64,000 nt of DNA from NCBI GenBank assembly GCA_022113835.1, contig JAILWY010000010.1, positions 3,559,501 through 3,623,500 of the forward strand. Direction: 5' to 3'. Positions 1 to 10,900 of the stretch are shown piece by piece (position 1 is the first letter of the stretch; every line of letters starts with the position of its first letter). The position numbers were made by a program, and so were the translations under genes. Source of the DNA: Atopsyche davidsoni. Lineage: Eukaryota; Arthropoda; Insecta; Trichoptera; Hydrobiosidae. The notes beneath the pieces were generated by a model. That model was not told the DNA's origin and searched no databases. It saw nothing but the letters and a program-made list of their open reading frames with translations.

Positions 1-40
1 CCCCTGCCGCATCTACCCCAACCGCATCCCCGATTTCTGA
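1..40 (+). CDS. Possible C-terminal codons of a plus-strand gene (partial)
   Basis: Reading from base 2 gives PCRIYPNRIPDF followed by TGA at 38-40. Ten of the twelve third codon positions before the stop are C, a pattern typical of strongly expressed or conserved insect genes and unlike the AT-rich surroundings. Downstream, AATAAA appears near 379. No family can be named from twelve residues. The stretch could instead be non-coding GC-rich DNA; the minus strand is also partly open here. Confidence 0.3.
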   Translation, partial: PCRIYPNRIPDF

Positions 41-3000
41 TCGACTCGATATCGTCTTACCTGATACAACAATGATAGCAGCGTGCTTGTTGGCTTTGCG
101 GTTACATCATAGGGTCAGAGGAAGACACCAAAGGAATGAATAATTTCTCGCCTGAGCAAACAATCTTATTTTCTACTATACGAGTTTCAATGTGTTATTA
201 TAAATTATATTTAATCATCGCACAACATATTTTTTTGTGTGCAAAAATAGAGTGAAGATCGTGAGATTTTTTTTCATAATGAGTAAATAATGCATTATAT
301 ACTTATAAAAAATGGTTAACAATATTTATTACTGAATACTCTAATTTATACACGTCAGGCTATTTACATTTGTTCCCTTAATAAAAGTTTTTTAAATGTC
401 AATAATACCTTAGAAACTAAATTTTGAATCAAAAAATAAATAATTTTGATTTTTTTTTTAATAGTACTAGATTCTTTGTGAATGTTATTTCATTGTGAGC
501 AAATTCAAGCATGGAAACAACATTTCATAAAAATATAATAATAAGATGCTCGCTACATATAGGACTATGTTGAATCCTTGAACAACAGCAGACACATCTG
601 TTACTCATATGAAAGTTTACGAGAAAACGCAGTAAGGTACAGTGCTGTCTCAACCATTCAATATATCGTAGCAATATAATCAGGTTCTATTCTTGCTTAA
701 ATGCCGAATTACGTACTGACTATTGAATTAAATACTTAATCAAAGTTTTTCAAGGAACTTATTAAAATTAATCAAATTTGCTTTTAAAAAATCTTGAGTA
801 AAGAAACAAAAAATTGCAAATTTATTACGCTTTATTTGTATATCCGTATACTTGTGAGAAAGCTCAAATAGTCTGATTTCTCCTGATCTAACATCAGATG
901 AAACGTTTAATCAGAGCAGCCTAAGCCTCGGGGTTTTGTTCGATTTATATTCAAAGTGCAATGGTTTCTACTGCACTTGGAAGCAATTACGTCTCCGTAC
1001 GACATCCTACCTCTCTGGCACTTTACTTTTTGTATATAAACAATCATTAGAGATAATTGTTGAGTACACAGTTGTTCTAAAAGCGGAGGATTGAAATTGA
1101 GAGTAAAATAATTTTCATTTCAAATTGCTAAATCGGAGAGCTTTTGATAGAGAACTGAAGCTTCGGACTGCTTGGTCATTAGAAGATAATATGTTTTAAA
1201 CAATATATTCTCACGTTAACCGAAATAACCTAAAATACACAATAATATATCAATGGATTAAAGCACCACTAAATATTTCTTATAACAAAAATATTCATTA
1301 AAAAAACATTATATAACACTAGTCTCAGCTTTTGCAAAAACTTTTTTGAACTACCTATACAGTTTGAATAGAGTATATCAAAAGTAGAGTCTCAAAATAA
1401 ATTTCATAGCTTGATGTTTGACCCTGGAACGCCATGACACTAGGAATTACGAAATGAAATTAAGTTTCAGAACTTCAGGCAAAAAAAATTATGTAGTCAT
1501 TGCATTCATTTAAAACTGAGTTGAGCTGAGAAAATTATAAACCTGGGGGTGACTTTAAATCTTTCGGATAGTTTATACTTGCTAGAAAAAGTATATAAAT
1601 TAAGTCATTACAAATATATTGATAAAAAATATATGTAAAATTAATTAATCATTCAAAATTAAATTCAAGAAAAAATATTAAAACATTTTAAAAATGTTAT
1701 CACACCATTTAGGCTTTCAATTAGTAATTAGTTTCTAATATAAATAACATTTTTTTATTTTCAAATTGTTTATTGAAATTAAAAAAAAGAAAATACAATT
1801 TGTTAAAATTTAACGCAATTTAATCTCTAAATAAAGTTCCAAAATAATCCAATATTATTAAATATTATTTGTTTTTATAAAACATGGCCTATTATTTATT
1901 TATCTTGTTTTTAATCGCTTTCGTGCATTTCACATAATCTCGACTTATTTAATTATGATAAAATAATTCTATTCATCAATTTCTCGTACTAGGGTCGTTG
2001 TTTTCTAAAATTAAAAATATCGAATTTTCGTAAAACATTTTGAAATGAATTCTGCACCAATCTATCGAGGGGTGATTGTTATAATTATTCGCAGATTTCA
2101 ACCCCTCACAAACTGGGAGGCTGATTTTAAAAACAAAATGTCAAATATTTATCAAAGGTTCCATATTTATAAATTATTTGAAAAATTTCAAATAAATCGG
2201 CTGAAAAATATTTCAAACGCTTTACTTCAAGTTTGTTGATGATAAATATATTTTACACGCCTTTAAAACAAAGAGTCAATCTAAAACTGAACTGAAAATA
2301 GTATAATAGAATACTTTATTTCATTTTTGGGAATAATTAATGCTTATGATTTGTGTTTTTGATCGTGATGATGATCGTGTCATTTATTCAATTTTTTGTA
2401 TGACCGACAATATTTAAGTCCCAAAATGTTAAAAATAATAAGTAGTGCAACTTTTTTGTTACGAAAAGAAGTTTTGATGTCCGGCTGCGTTTGATTTCTA
2501 TCAATGTACGATATATTTTCCCAATTTAAAAAAAATTACTCATGTAACGTATTAATTCATAAAATCTTAGTTAAAAACCTATCCCACGTGCAAATCACAA
2601 ACTGCGACATGTCGGCAAGACTCAAGTAAGCCCTTAAACAAATCAATCATTCTAATGTTCTAATTAAAGCAAAACAGACAACAAGGTCGATGACAATTTC
2701 CGCCACTGTGTTTAGTTCTCTCCGGTACTTAATTTAATCGAGTTCTCGGAACAATTCCAGTTCTGATTGCGTTAACATGTATTCCCCTGATCCTTGGGGA
2801 TTGAAACTCGATCCCAGTTTCGCTAGAACTTGCCGTGCAATACGGTGAACTTAATTATTGCGCAACTCCGGTAAATTCAGAGTGTACGCTGTTTGATGAA
2901 TAATTTCAGGCTCTCTAAAATCGCACATCTATCATAAATTTGTATATAAGGCCATACATTTTGCCTACACTGACCCATCAGCATACAGAATACAAACGAA

Positions 3001-3120
3001 ACTGCTTTTAAATAAAGAGTAATGTACTTAAAAATTCAGTTTGTCGTAGGTTTTGATTGCCATTGTAATTCGACGATTAAAGAATTTCTTGTGATTACGC
3101 TACTATAAGTATTCTGTCCT
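41..3120. other. AT-rich intergenic DNA
   Basis: No gene recognised. A somewhat GC-richer stretch lies at about 2590-2890 and another at 900-1020, possibly regulatory. The longest open frames are about 60 codons and have AT-driven composition. Confidence 0.6.
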
Positions 3121-3167
3121 TCGTTCTTGAACCATTTTCAGGTATTTTGATTTGATTTCATTTTTAT

Positions 3168-3201
3168 CTGATGATGGTCCCAGCACTGGGACTGAAACGT
3201 C
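3168..3201 (+). ncRNA. Hammerhead-ribozyme-like motif, Penelope-type
   Basis: In order: CTGATGA (3168-3174), a perfect 7-bp helix GTCCCAG / CTGGGAC (3177-3183 and 3186-3192), then GAAA and ACGTC (3194-3201). This is the conserved hammerhead core with a tiny, self-complementary stem III (ACGT) and a GTC cleavage triplet. Such minimal hammerheads are known from the terminal repeats of Penelope-like retroelements. A convincing stem I is not visible, so activity is doubtful. No reverse transcriptase is attached, so this is a relic. Confidence 0.5.
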
Positions 3202-3750
3202 GAAAGACAGAAAACTTCGAGAAAAATACTAAGTAGCCGTCGCTAACAATGATCATTAATTTATAAAGGCAAAAAAAGATTCAAAATCAAAAAGAATTTA
3301 TCATATCAACTATCTGAAAAATACTAATCGGCATCAAGCATCCTTTTTCTAACACATCCGTTTTATACTTTGGTCGTTATTATTAAAAACTTGATTTTTT
3401 TATGTAAATTTGCCTGATTTATAATGTTTGCCAAATTCAAAAATAGCACTGCTACAGTCGCATTTTATTTTTTCTAAATACTGTTTTATCGCATCGAGGA
3501 CACTTGCAAAAATGTGCGCTTGACGCATAATAATTGATGTTTTACACAAAAATGTGTCGATTTAATGAAAACGTATTTATAAAAAATTCACGTTTTACAG
3601 TATAACCGTTCGCAAAGATATATACAAAGATAAAAAATAATTTATTGTTGGATGATCTTGAGATTTCTTTGGTCTTATGCTGCAGAGTGGTTTATGACAT
3701 CCGACATTTAGGTCACAGTACTGGGGGCATCTTTAAAAATTCCCTGAAAA

Positions 3751-3795
3751 TCTCTGTAAATGATCCCAGTACCGGGATCGAAACGTTAAAAAGAA
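3751..3795 (+). repeat. Second, decayed copy of the hammerhead-like motif
   Basis: Helix GATCCC / GGGATC (3762-3767 and 3774-3779) followed by GAAACGTT (3780-3787). The upstream CTGATGA is degenerate (CTGTAAA) and the cleavage-site C is T, so it should be inactive. A possible third fragment, GGTCACAGTACTGGG, lies just upstream at about 3712-3726. Confidence 0.4.
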
Positions 3796-3854
3796 CAAAA
3801 AATACCTGAGATCATCTAATATCAACGGCTTACTTAAATTTCTCATTTTCTTTC

Positions 3855-3905
3855 CAAATAAAGTGCTGCTTTACAGCATTAAATAAAGTGCTGCTTAACA
3901 TTTTA
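3855..3905. repeat. Short tandem duplication
   Basis: AATAAAGTGCTGCTT occurs twice, about 25 bases apart. A simple local duplication just downstream of the decayed hammerhead-like copy. Confidence 0.6.
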
Positions 3906-4393
3906 ATTTTGCTCAACTTAAAAAATAAATCATGGTCAAAATACAGAAAGTTTGAACAGGTGCTTAAAAATGCTAGAATGTAACCAAGCCCGTGTCTCTA
4001 GTAGGACAGGTAGGACTTCGCACGCTGTGTGCAAATAAAAGCCAGCAATAAATCGTGATTTGCTTAGTTTATTCCTCGGTATTAAGTTAAACTTACTCTG
4101 GCTGTAAAGAAACATAATTTGTATTCAATGACCAAAGCTGCTTGCTTGAATTTTAAAACCGTTTCACGCTACTTAAACTACTTTTAAAGATAAAAATTAA
4201 AGTAAATTTTTCAACTTATGTTATATGTGTAATGTATACATTAAGTTTTAAAATATACTAGTATTATCAATAAATCTATTATTTATACAAATTTCAACTT
4301 AACATGCTAAATACGCAAGTAAATGAAATGAAATATGTATGACCAATCCGAAATACGATCACGTCTGGTTACATCGACTCGTAATCTAATTAT

Positions 4394-4456
4394 TAGCACG
4401 GGATCGAACCAGGGAACTCTCGTAAAGTTAGTAGTCAATTCACCATGCCAACAAGC
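4394..4456 (-). repeat. tRNA-like SINE fragment
   Basis: The minus strand carries GGTTCGATCCC, a good RNA polymerase III B box, about 40 bases after TTGGCATGGTG, an A-box-like stretch. The acceptor and T arms do not pair well, so this is a tRNA-derived SINE or pseudogene rather than a working tRNA. Confidence 0.35.
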
Positions 4457-7400
4457 ACAACACATTTTGATGTAAATTGCCTTTCAATCTCTACAATAGC
4501 TTCCTGATGACACGCATGCCATCGGAATACTCGCCGATACTTCAACCGAGTGAATGATTTATTAGAGCAGGGAATTTTATTAAAAACCATGTTGCAGATT
4601 CATTTCAATATGCTATTGAAATGACCTTTTATAAATTATCTCAAAGTAGGTGTAGTTGTTCAAAAAAACTAGGTTATTTACTGTTGTAAAGCTCTTCAAA
4701 TTGTTAAATTCAATATTTGACCGTTGCTGTGTTACCGGTATGTTTAAAATGGATGGTTATTCAGCGAGGGCCCCTTGAGAACGTTCCAGAATTAAGACCC
4801 AGGCCTTCTAATCGATGTAATCCTATAACAAGAACTTAGCAGCACTGAAAGAGGGGTGACTTGTTCGTGAGAATGAATAAAACATAAGTATTGAAAACTC
4901 CCCGTCGAGCCTAAGGATATTCCGTTTTTACGCCAAATTTTCCCCCTAATCTGCGTAATTTAGATCCGGGGTTGAATATATTTCGGAAGAAAAGGAAAGT
5001 TGTAGAAAAAGCAGGTAAAAAAAAAACTGTGTTTTGTGAAATCAGTTTTAGCAACATTTCATGTCAAACATGACGTCAAAAAAATATTATTATTTCACTT
5101 GACGTTTAAGCAATGACTCTGTATTGCAATTGTTTTAACTTTACTGAAATTCAACATCACTTTTTGTAGATTAAATCTTTCGAGTGCTACTTTATTTGCT
5201 TATTTTGTATTAAAGAAATCCATTTCATAAATGATATTGTTATTAAGCAAGCTCTCAGCGGGGCTCAGTCAATGTTTGAAAACCTCATCTCTCCTCCAAG
5301 CTTTCCAGATAAGCTTGATTTGATGGATCGGTCGATGCAAGGGAGGCTTGTCGTTGTTTTCCTTCGTTTTATATATTTTTTTGAAGAGTAATGTAATGAA
5401 GTGATTCAACAAGAGGCAATATTCTATTTCTAGACAAATACATTTAAAATGTTGCATATTATTTTAATTAAATTTTAATTGCCTCTTAATTAATATCTAT
5501 ATGCGAATAAAAATGTTTTGATTCAATAAACTGACTGTCTTAATATAAGTTAAAATCTGTTCTGTTACAAAACTTAACAGCTAAACAAATTTCGGTTTAG
5601 TCATTTAAATATAATGCTTCATGTTTAAACATTTTCAATTTCAGTTATCAAATGATTAACGAAGTTAAAATTGTAAAAAAATATGTATTAATCATTGTGA
5701 TATATTTTTTTAAATAGCGACCCTCAAAATCAATATTACATCAACTGTTTGAATTCTGCGATGTGATTATAATCACCATATTTATTCAGCTATGATAAAC
5801 TCAACGAATGTCTACCAAAAAATTAATTCATTATTTCCCAGAAGAAAGTCTTTAAATTTTAACATCAGTCTTTATTTTCTCCTTGCCCGAGATTACCCCA
5901 GCGACGTCTTTCCGAATGAATCAAATTAAACGCAGAAAATTTAAACCAAAATTTTCAGAAAAAACCTTGAAGCTACTCGATTTCAACGCTGTAAAAATTT
6001 GACAAACTGAACATCAAAAATTATTCACATCCTGTTATAATGCATTTATTTAATCACTCATAATTATTAAATTCAATTAACTACATTGTTGTTTTCAGTT
6101 TAGTATTTAAATCATAAATAGTTAAATTTTCGATCAATCACTTTGCAGTCGCAATGTATTAGTACAAATAATATAATTTAATATAAAATGTATTTCCAGA
6201 ATTCTGTATCATGTAATCCATCATGGATGTAGTTTTCAATCGAACTAATATTTCAAAACCTCCGCGCAAACTCGAACTGAAAGCTTTTTGTATAAATGTT
6301 CATGATAAATTGAAATGTCTGACAGACATCAAAACTCCATTCAAATAACCAAATTTCATTACTCTGATAACTCATTGCAGTTATCTTTGGTGGTCTTAAA
6401 ATTTAGTAATCTTTAGTAGACGTGTAGTACAATTTAGAACTTAACAACTTGTTGATGGCGACTTGGTTGTTTTCGCTTGGGCAAAGTTAATTGTTTCGCT
6501 AAGCTGTCTGAGCTAGTCGTACCGACTTAAAACTAAGAAGAATTTAACGGCACTTTAAAAAAAGCAGTTCTGTATTTCAGCGTAGTGAGAACCTCGAGAA
6601 GAATAGAATAGAAAGAACTTTATTTTACTTGAAAAAAAATCAAATAAAAACTAATCTGAACTTATAAAGTCATAAGGCAAAAATATTTCCTTGTGTATGT
6701 TAAAAAAAAAATTATCTGCATATTAAACCAGATGAATGAACCCAAATAATTGAATAATCGTTCCCGATTCTGATTCGCGAGCAATCCTCCCAGTTTTTTT
6801 TCAAGACCCATAATGAAATTCTGCCTACTTTTTGTCTTTGTCAATAGACTTCACCGTAGACTTATTATAAAGAAACATCGGTTTCCAGTTTTATCTAAAG
6901 AAGAAAAGAATCGCCGGGGGATCTGGGGAAATCAAATTGCCAATATAATGGCTGATATCGGATACTTAGATAAATTATGTACATTTAACTGCAGATAATG
7001 AAGTCGAGTAACTAAAAATAAATGTTTCTCAAACATAGTCCTTGTAACCGATGCAAATCATCTAGTAATAATAATTACTTCTCTCTGTGAAATGTATTTA
7101 CTGGTTTCAATTACTACTTTCTACTAATACTACTACCAACTACTTTCAACAGATCAACCGAGATTCAAATTGCCATAACATTTTTTTTTAAAATAATGAA
7201 CGCGTTTTAAAACGCAAGTTACATAAAAACATGAAACTAAAATAATTCTAAAATACGCTTGCATTTTTTGTGTATAACTTTGATTTTCAACTTTTCGTCC
7301 CGCTTTGATTTTAAAGTATTATTTTTGGAAGAAAACTTTATAAAGGTGAGTTCTCAGTCACTTGGTAAAGTTTGAAAATTCACTTAATTTATAATATCAG

Positions 7401-7632
7401 AGAATGTTTCGGCACCAATGTTTTCTAAGGGAGGCTCGTAAAATAAGAAGCTAACTAAAGAGCCCGGGTATGAGTTTGCTTTCTATGTTTTGCAAACAGT
7501 TTTAAATAGTTGACGTAATTAAGTAATGACTTATCAGGCATTGTTAAATCAATAATTAAGTTTATTTAGCAACGATATACTTGTGATTAATTAAATAGTT
7601 TATGATTTTGACTGACTAAGGAATTTTGAATG

Positions 7633-7646
7633 ATAAATATATATAT
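7633..7646. repeat. Left target-site duplication of palindromic element A
   Basis: ATAAATATATATAT, repeated exactly at 7904-7917. It overlaps the first bases of the left arm, and its low complexity lowers confidence. Confidence 0.4.
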
Positions 7647-7903
7647 TTTTGAGTAAAATACTTGAGTGATTTTCCACATGTTCGTTTTTATTTGTGACCG
7701 GTTTCGCCAACCTTTTACGTTGGCATTATCAAATAGAGTGCGTTTGATAATGCCAACGTGACTCTGTTTGATAATGCCAACGTAAAAGGTTTGCGAAACC
7801 GGTCACAAATAAAAACGAACATGTGGAAAATCACTCAAGTATTTTACTCAAAATATTAAAATGGAATTCCACCAAGTACGCTCTGTCAAAAATATTGAAT
7901 TTC
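7647..7903 (+). mobile_element. Palindromic Penelope-like element, copy A
   Basis: Two inverted arms of about 90 bases (7643-7733 and 7767-7856) are nearly perfect complements. They are followed on one side only by a tail beginning TGGAATTCCACC and ending GAATTTC at 7903. Each arm carries TTGATAA, a GCCAAC / GTTGGC helix, then GAAACCGGTC, a hammerhead-like core. The left arm core (minus strand 7733-7696) is intact; the right arm helix has one mismatch. ATAAATATATATAT flanks both sides (7633-7646 and 7904-7917), a possible 14-bp target duplication, though in low-complexity sequence. The spacer holds an extra partial copy of the core start at 7743. No protein is encoded. Confidence 0.6.
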
Positions 7904-7917
7904 ATAAATATATATAT

Positions 7918-10900
7918 GTTATATACTGCATTAAAATTGTGTATTTATACAAGGTTCACTTAGTGTTAATTAAGGTTTTAAATTTAAAATGTTTAATATT
8001 CCTTAATAAGTATCGACTAATGTGTTATACCGTAATTATTTTCATTTTTGTGTCCAAGCGTTTCGGCTCCGGAGTTTCAGGGAATCTGGGGCATTTATAT
8101 TTTTTCAGTTATTAGTCAGTTTTCAAAGTTTAAGCAATCAATTATTTTGTTGATATGTTGGCAAAGGTTAACTTTTAAACTTTCGTCCAAGTCTATTTTA
8201 TTTTTAAAAATTTTAAAATAACCATTTACGGTAATATAAAATAATGTTTTTGATGTGTCGGTAATTTCAGGTTTTCATTTTAAAGTTGCAAAGGAGCTTT
8301 GATGGTGCTTAGCTCGGGAGCGCCCAAGCAGCTGTTTTTGCGTATTTCATAATTATCATGGCGTTCTTTCGCGTGGAAATCCACTTACAGAATACCATAC
8401 ACTCAGCACGTAATTGCCCTTTAAAGCACGTTATTTCTCCATTATGAATTACCTTCAATTAGCGATCTGATAACATTAATACTTTATGCTCTGCGATTTA
8501 TTGTAATGAATAGTTTATTGCTGGAAGACAAATGTTCAAAATGAAAATTCTCACGTTTGTGTTTTTTTTAATTATTCCAAAGGGGAAAAAAACTTTGACA
8601 GTATAAATTTATTCAAGTTAAAGTATATATACTCGTACATTTGGTTATAAAAAAATTATTAGAACTTTTACATAATAGTTATATGTCCCATTTTAAAAAT
8701 TAAGTATTCATCAAATAATAAGTCGTGGTCCGTGGCTTTCGACGATTTGGTCCCGGTCCTGGGACCATTTTTAGATATTCATTTCAATATCCCATATATC
8801 ACAATAACAAACTGCCAAAACCTATGAACATTTCCTTTTTTTTATTTTGTACAAATTAATTTTTAGTAATAATTATACAATATATGTAACAAGTGCGATA
8901 GAAAATTTATCAACATTATTGTAAAAAAAATATTAAGGTACATATATTTTGTTTTGTGAATGGATAATATTAACGACTTTGCAATTAACATTGTCTTAGT
9001 ATACTGATACCTTGTTTTCCAGCAAATATTAATATTCCACTTATCACATGCTTTGTCAGGTGCATTTAAATAATAGGAAAATTATTCTCAACATTTTATC
9101 TCTAATTAAATATCAAAGAGCCTGTTTGTATTCAAACACCAAGAATTTGCATAAATTGTTAATTACAAGTAAAGATTACACTTACATTGTTATAAAATTT
9201 AGTAGATTCTTATCAGTTATTTCATATCTCATTATCATTATGAAGCATCATATATTTGATAATAATAACACTATATATATTTTTTATATCTCTTAAAGCT
9301 CCAGTTTGAAAATTCAATATGAGGTGTAAAATATACATATATATAAATTATACAACAACAAAATTTTAAATGCGGGTCCATTTATTTTGCGGAATGTAGT
9401 TTTTCTATTAACATCAAGTGGAAAGCCGTAGCGAAGAAAACAATACGGTTAATTTACATATTACAAGTTTTGTACGAGTCTTGCAAAGTAAACATTCGCC
9501 AGCTAACAACAGAACACCCAAAGGTCGAATTTATTAAGTCACGTTTTGTAAAAAGGGGTTTCTAATAGGGCACCGGTCATATAACCCAGTCAAAAACTGA
9601 CCCAGGTCTAAGTTGAGAATATTGCTAGCGTAATAATAGAGGTGACATAAGGAATTTCCACTATCTCTTAACTGAGTTAATTCTTGCTCAAACAATGTGC
9701 CTCCTCAAATCAAAACGTATGGGAGAACACATAACGAGACACAAAACGACCATTCAGTTACTAACATTCCTAACTTTTACATATTTCATGAATTTTTCTG
9801 TTTTATAGAATATATAAATATAAACGATTTGATAACCGTATACTGAAATAGTATATTTATTCTGAAATCTGAAAGACAGAATTTTTATCTCGTGTATTTG
9901 TTATAACAGAACACTTGACTGCGATGATATAACTTTACGATGACTTCTCATCGATCAAGGCCTCTCTAAGATATTTTTATTTAAAAAGCGTGTTTTGTTG
10001 GTGTTTCTAAAAATAAACAATGCAACATATCCGGAAAATAAGTCTTCGAGATCAATTTGAGCCAACGTTTGGAGGGAATGGCTGTTGGTGTCTTATTGAA
10101 ACCAAGATTCATTAATTGCAACTTTCAAATACTCATAAATATTCGCCGAAGAAACCTCTTATCTACAGACAGCTGCCTTCTACACGAAATTCACTCAGTT
10201 TTCATGTATTTGTGTCCGTTGATAATAAATTTCACCGTCTTACCAATATTGGATTTTTGATAAATTAACATCGAAAAGTATCAATTGAATCTGAATATAA
10301 TTCGAAGCCTAGTTATGTTATTAAAGTTTCCTGAAAGTACCTTCCGGAATAAATAGGCTGAATAATAGCGGCAAGTGATTGTATTAAGAAAAAGTTTCCG
10401 TCATCCTAAGTGATAATTTAAAAAAAAATAATCACGTAATCAAATTTATATTTGATATCATTCCAAAATAAATAACCAAGTGGTTAAACTCATTTTTTAA
10501 TCAGTATTTTGGATTAAAACATCCAGTTTATTATCCAAACTTTTATCACAATCGCAAATGGTATCTTGATTCGTATCATGTGATAAATCCTAATACAATA
10601 AAGGCGAATCCAAACGAAGGAATTGTTATTTTGGTAATTCGTTTAAACGTAAAAAATGAAAAGCTAACTTAACATAACTGAATCTTTTAAAACCGATATA
10701 TTATATTCATAAAATACGCCTACATGCTTTATGTGGACTTGATAGATCAAATATGAGAGACTTTCTAATATTTTTTACAAAACTGTATTGATTCTCTTGA
10801 AAACAGCCTCCGGAAATTCGTAAAAGTCCACCACCAAGCAATACAACACCAAAGGATAGTTTAGGTAAGGTAAGGCTATAATTACCGATACTCGAAACAC

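Larger units (their letters stand above)
3270..7630. other. AT-rich intergenic DNA
   Basis: Apart from the motifs listed separately, no gene is recognised. A GAATA-rich run followed by a T-rich stretch at about 6600-6625 is low-complexity. Open frames near 5269-5457 and 6662-6998 are short and unlike known proteins. Confidence 0.6.

Noticed and set aside
4394..4456. Functional tRNA gene
   Set aside because: B box is good but acceptor, D and T arms do not pair properly; kept as SINE-like only.
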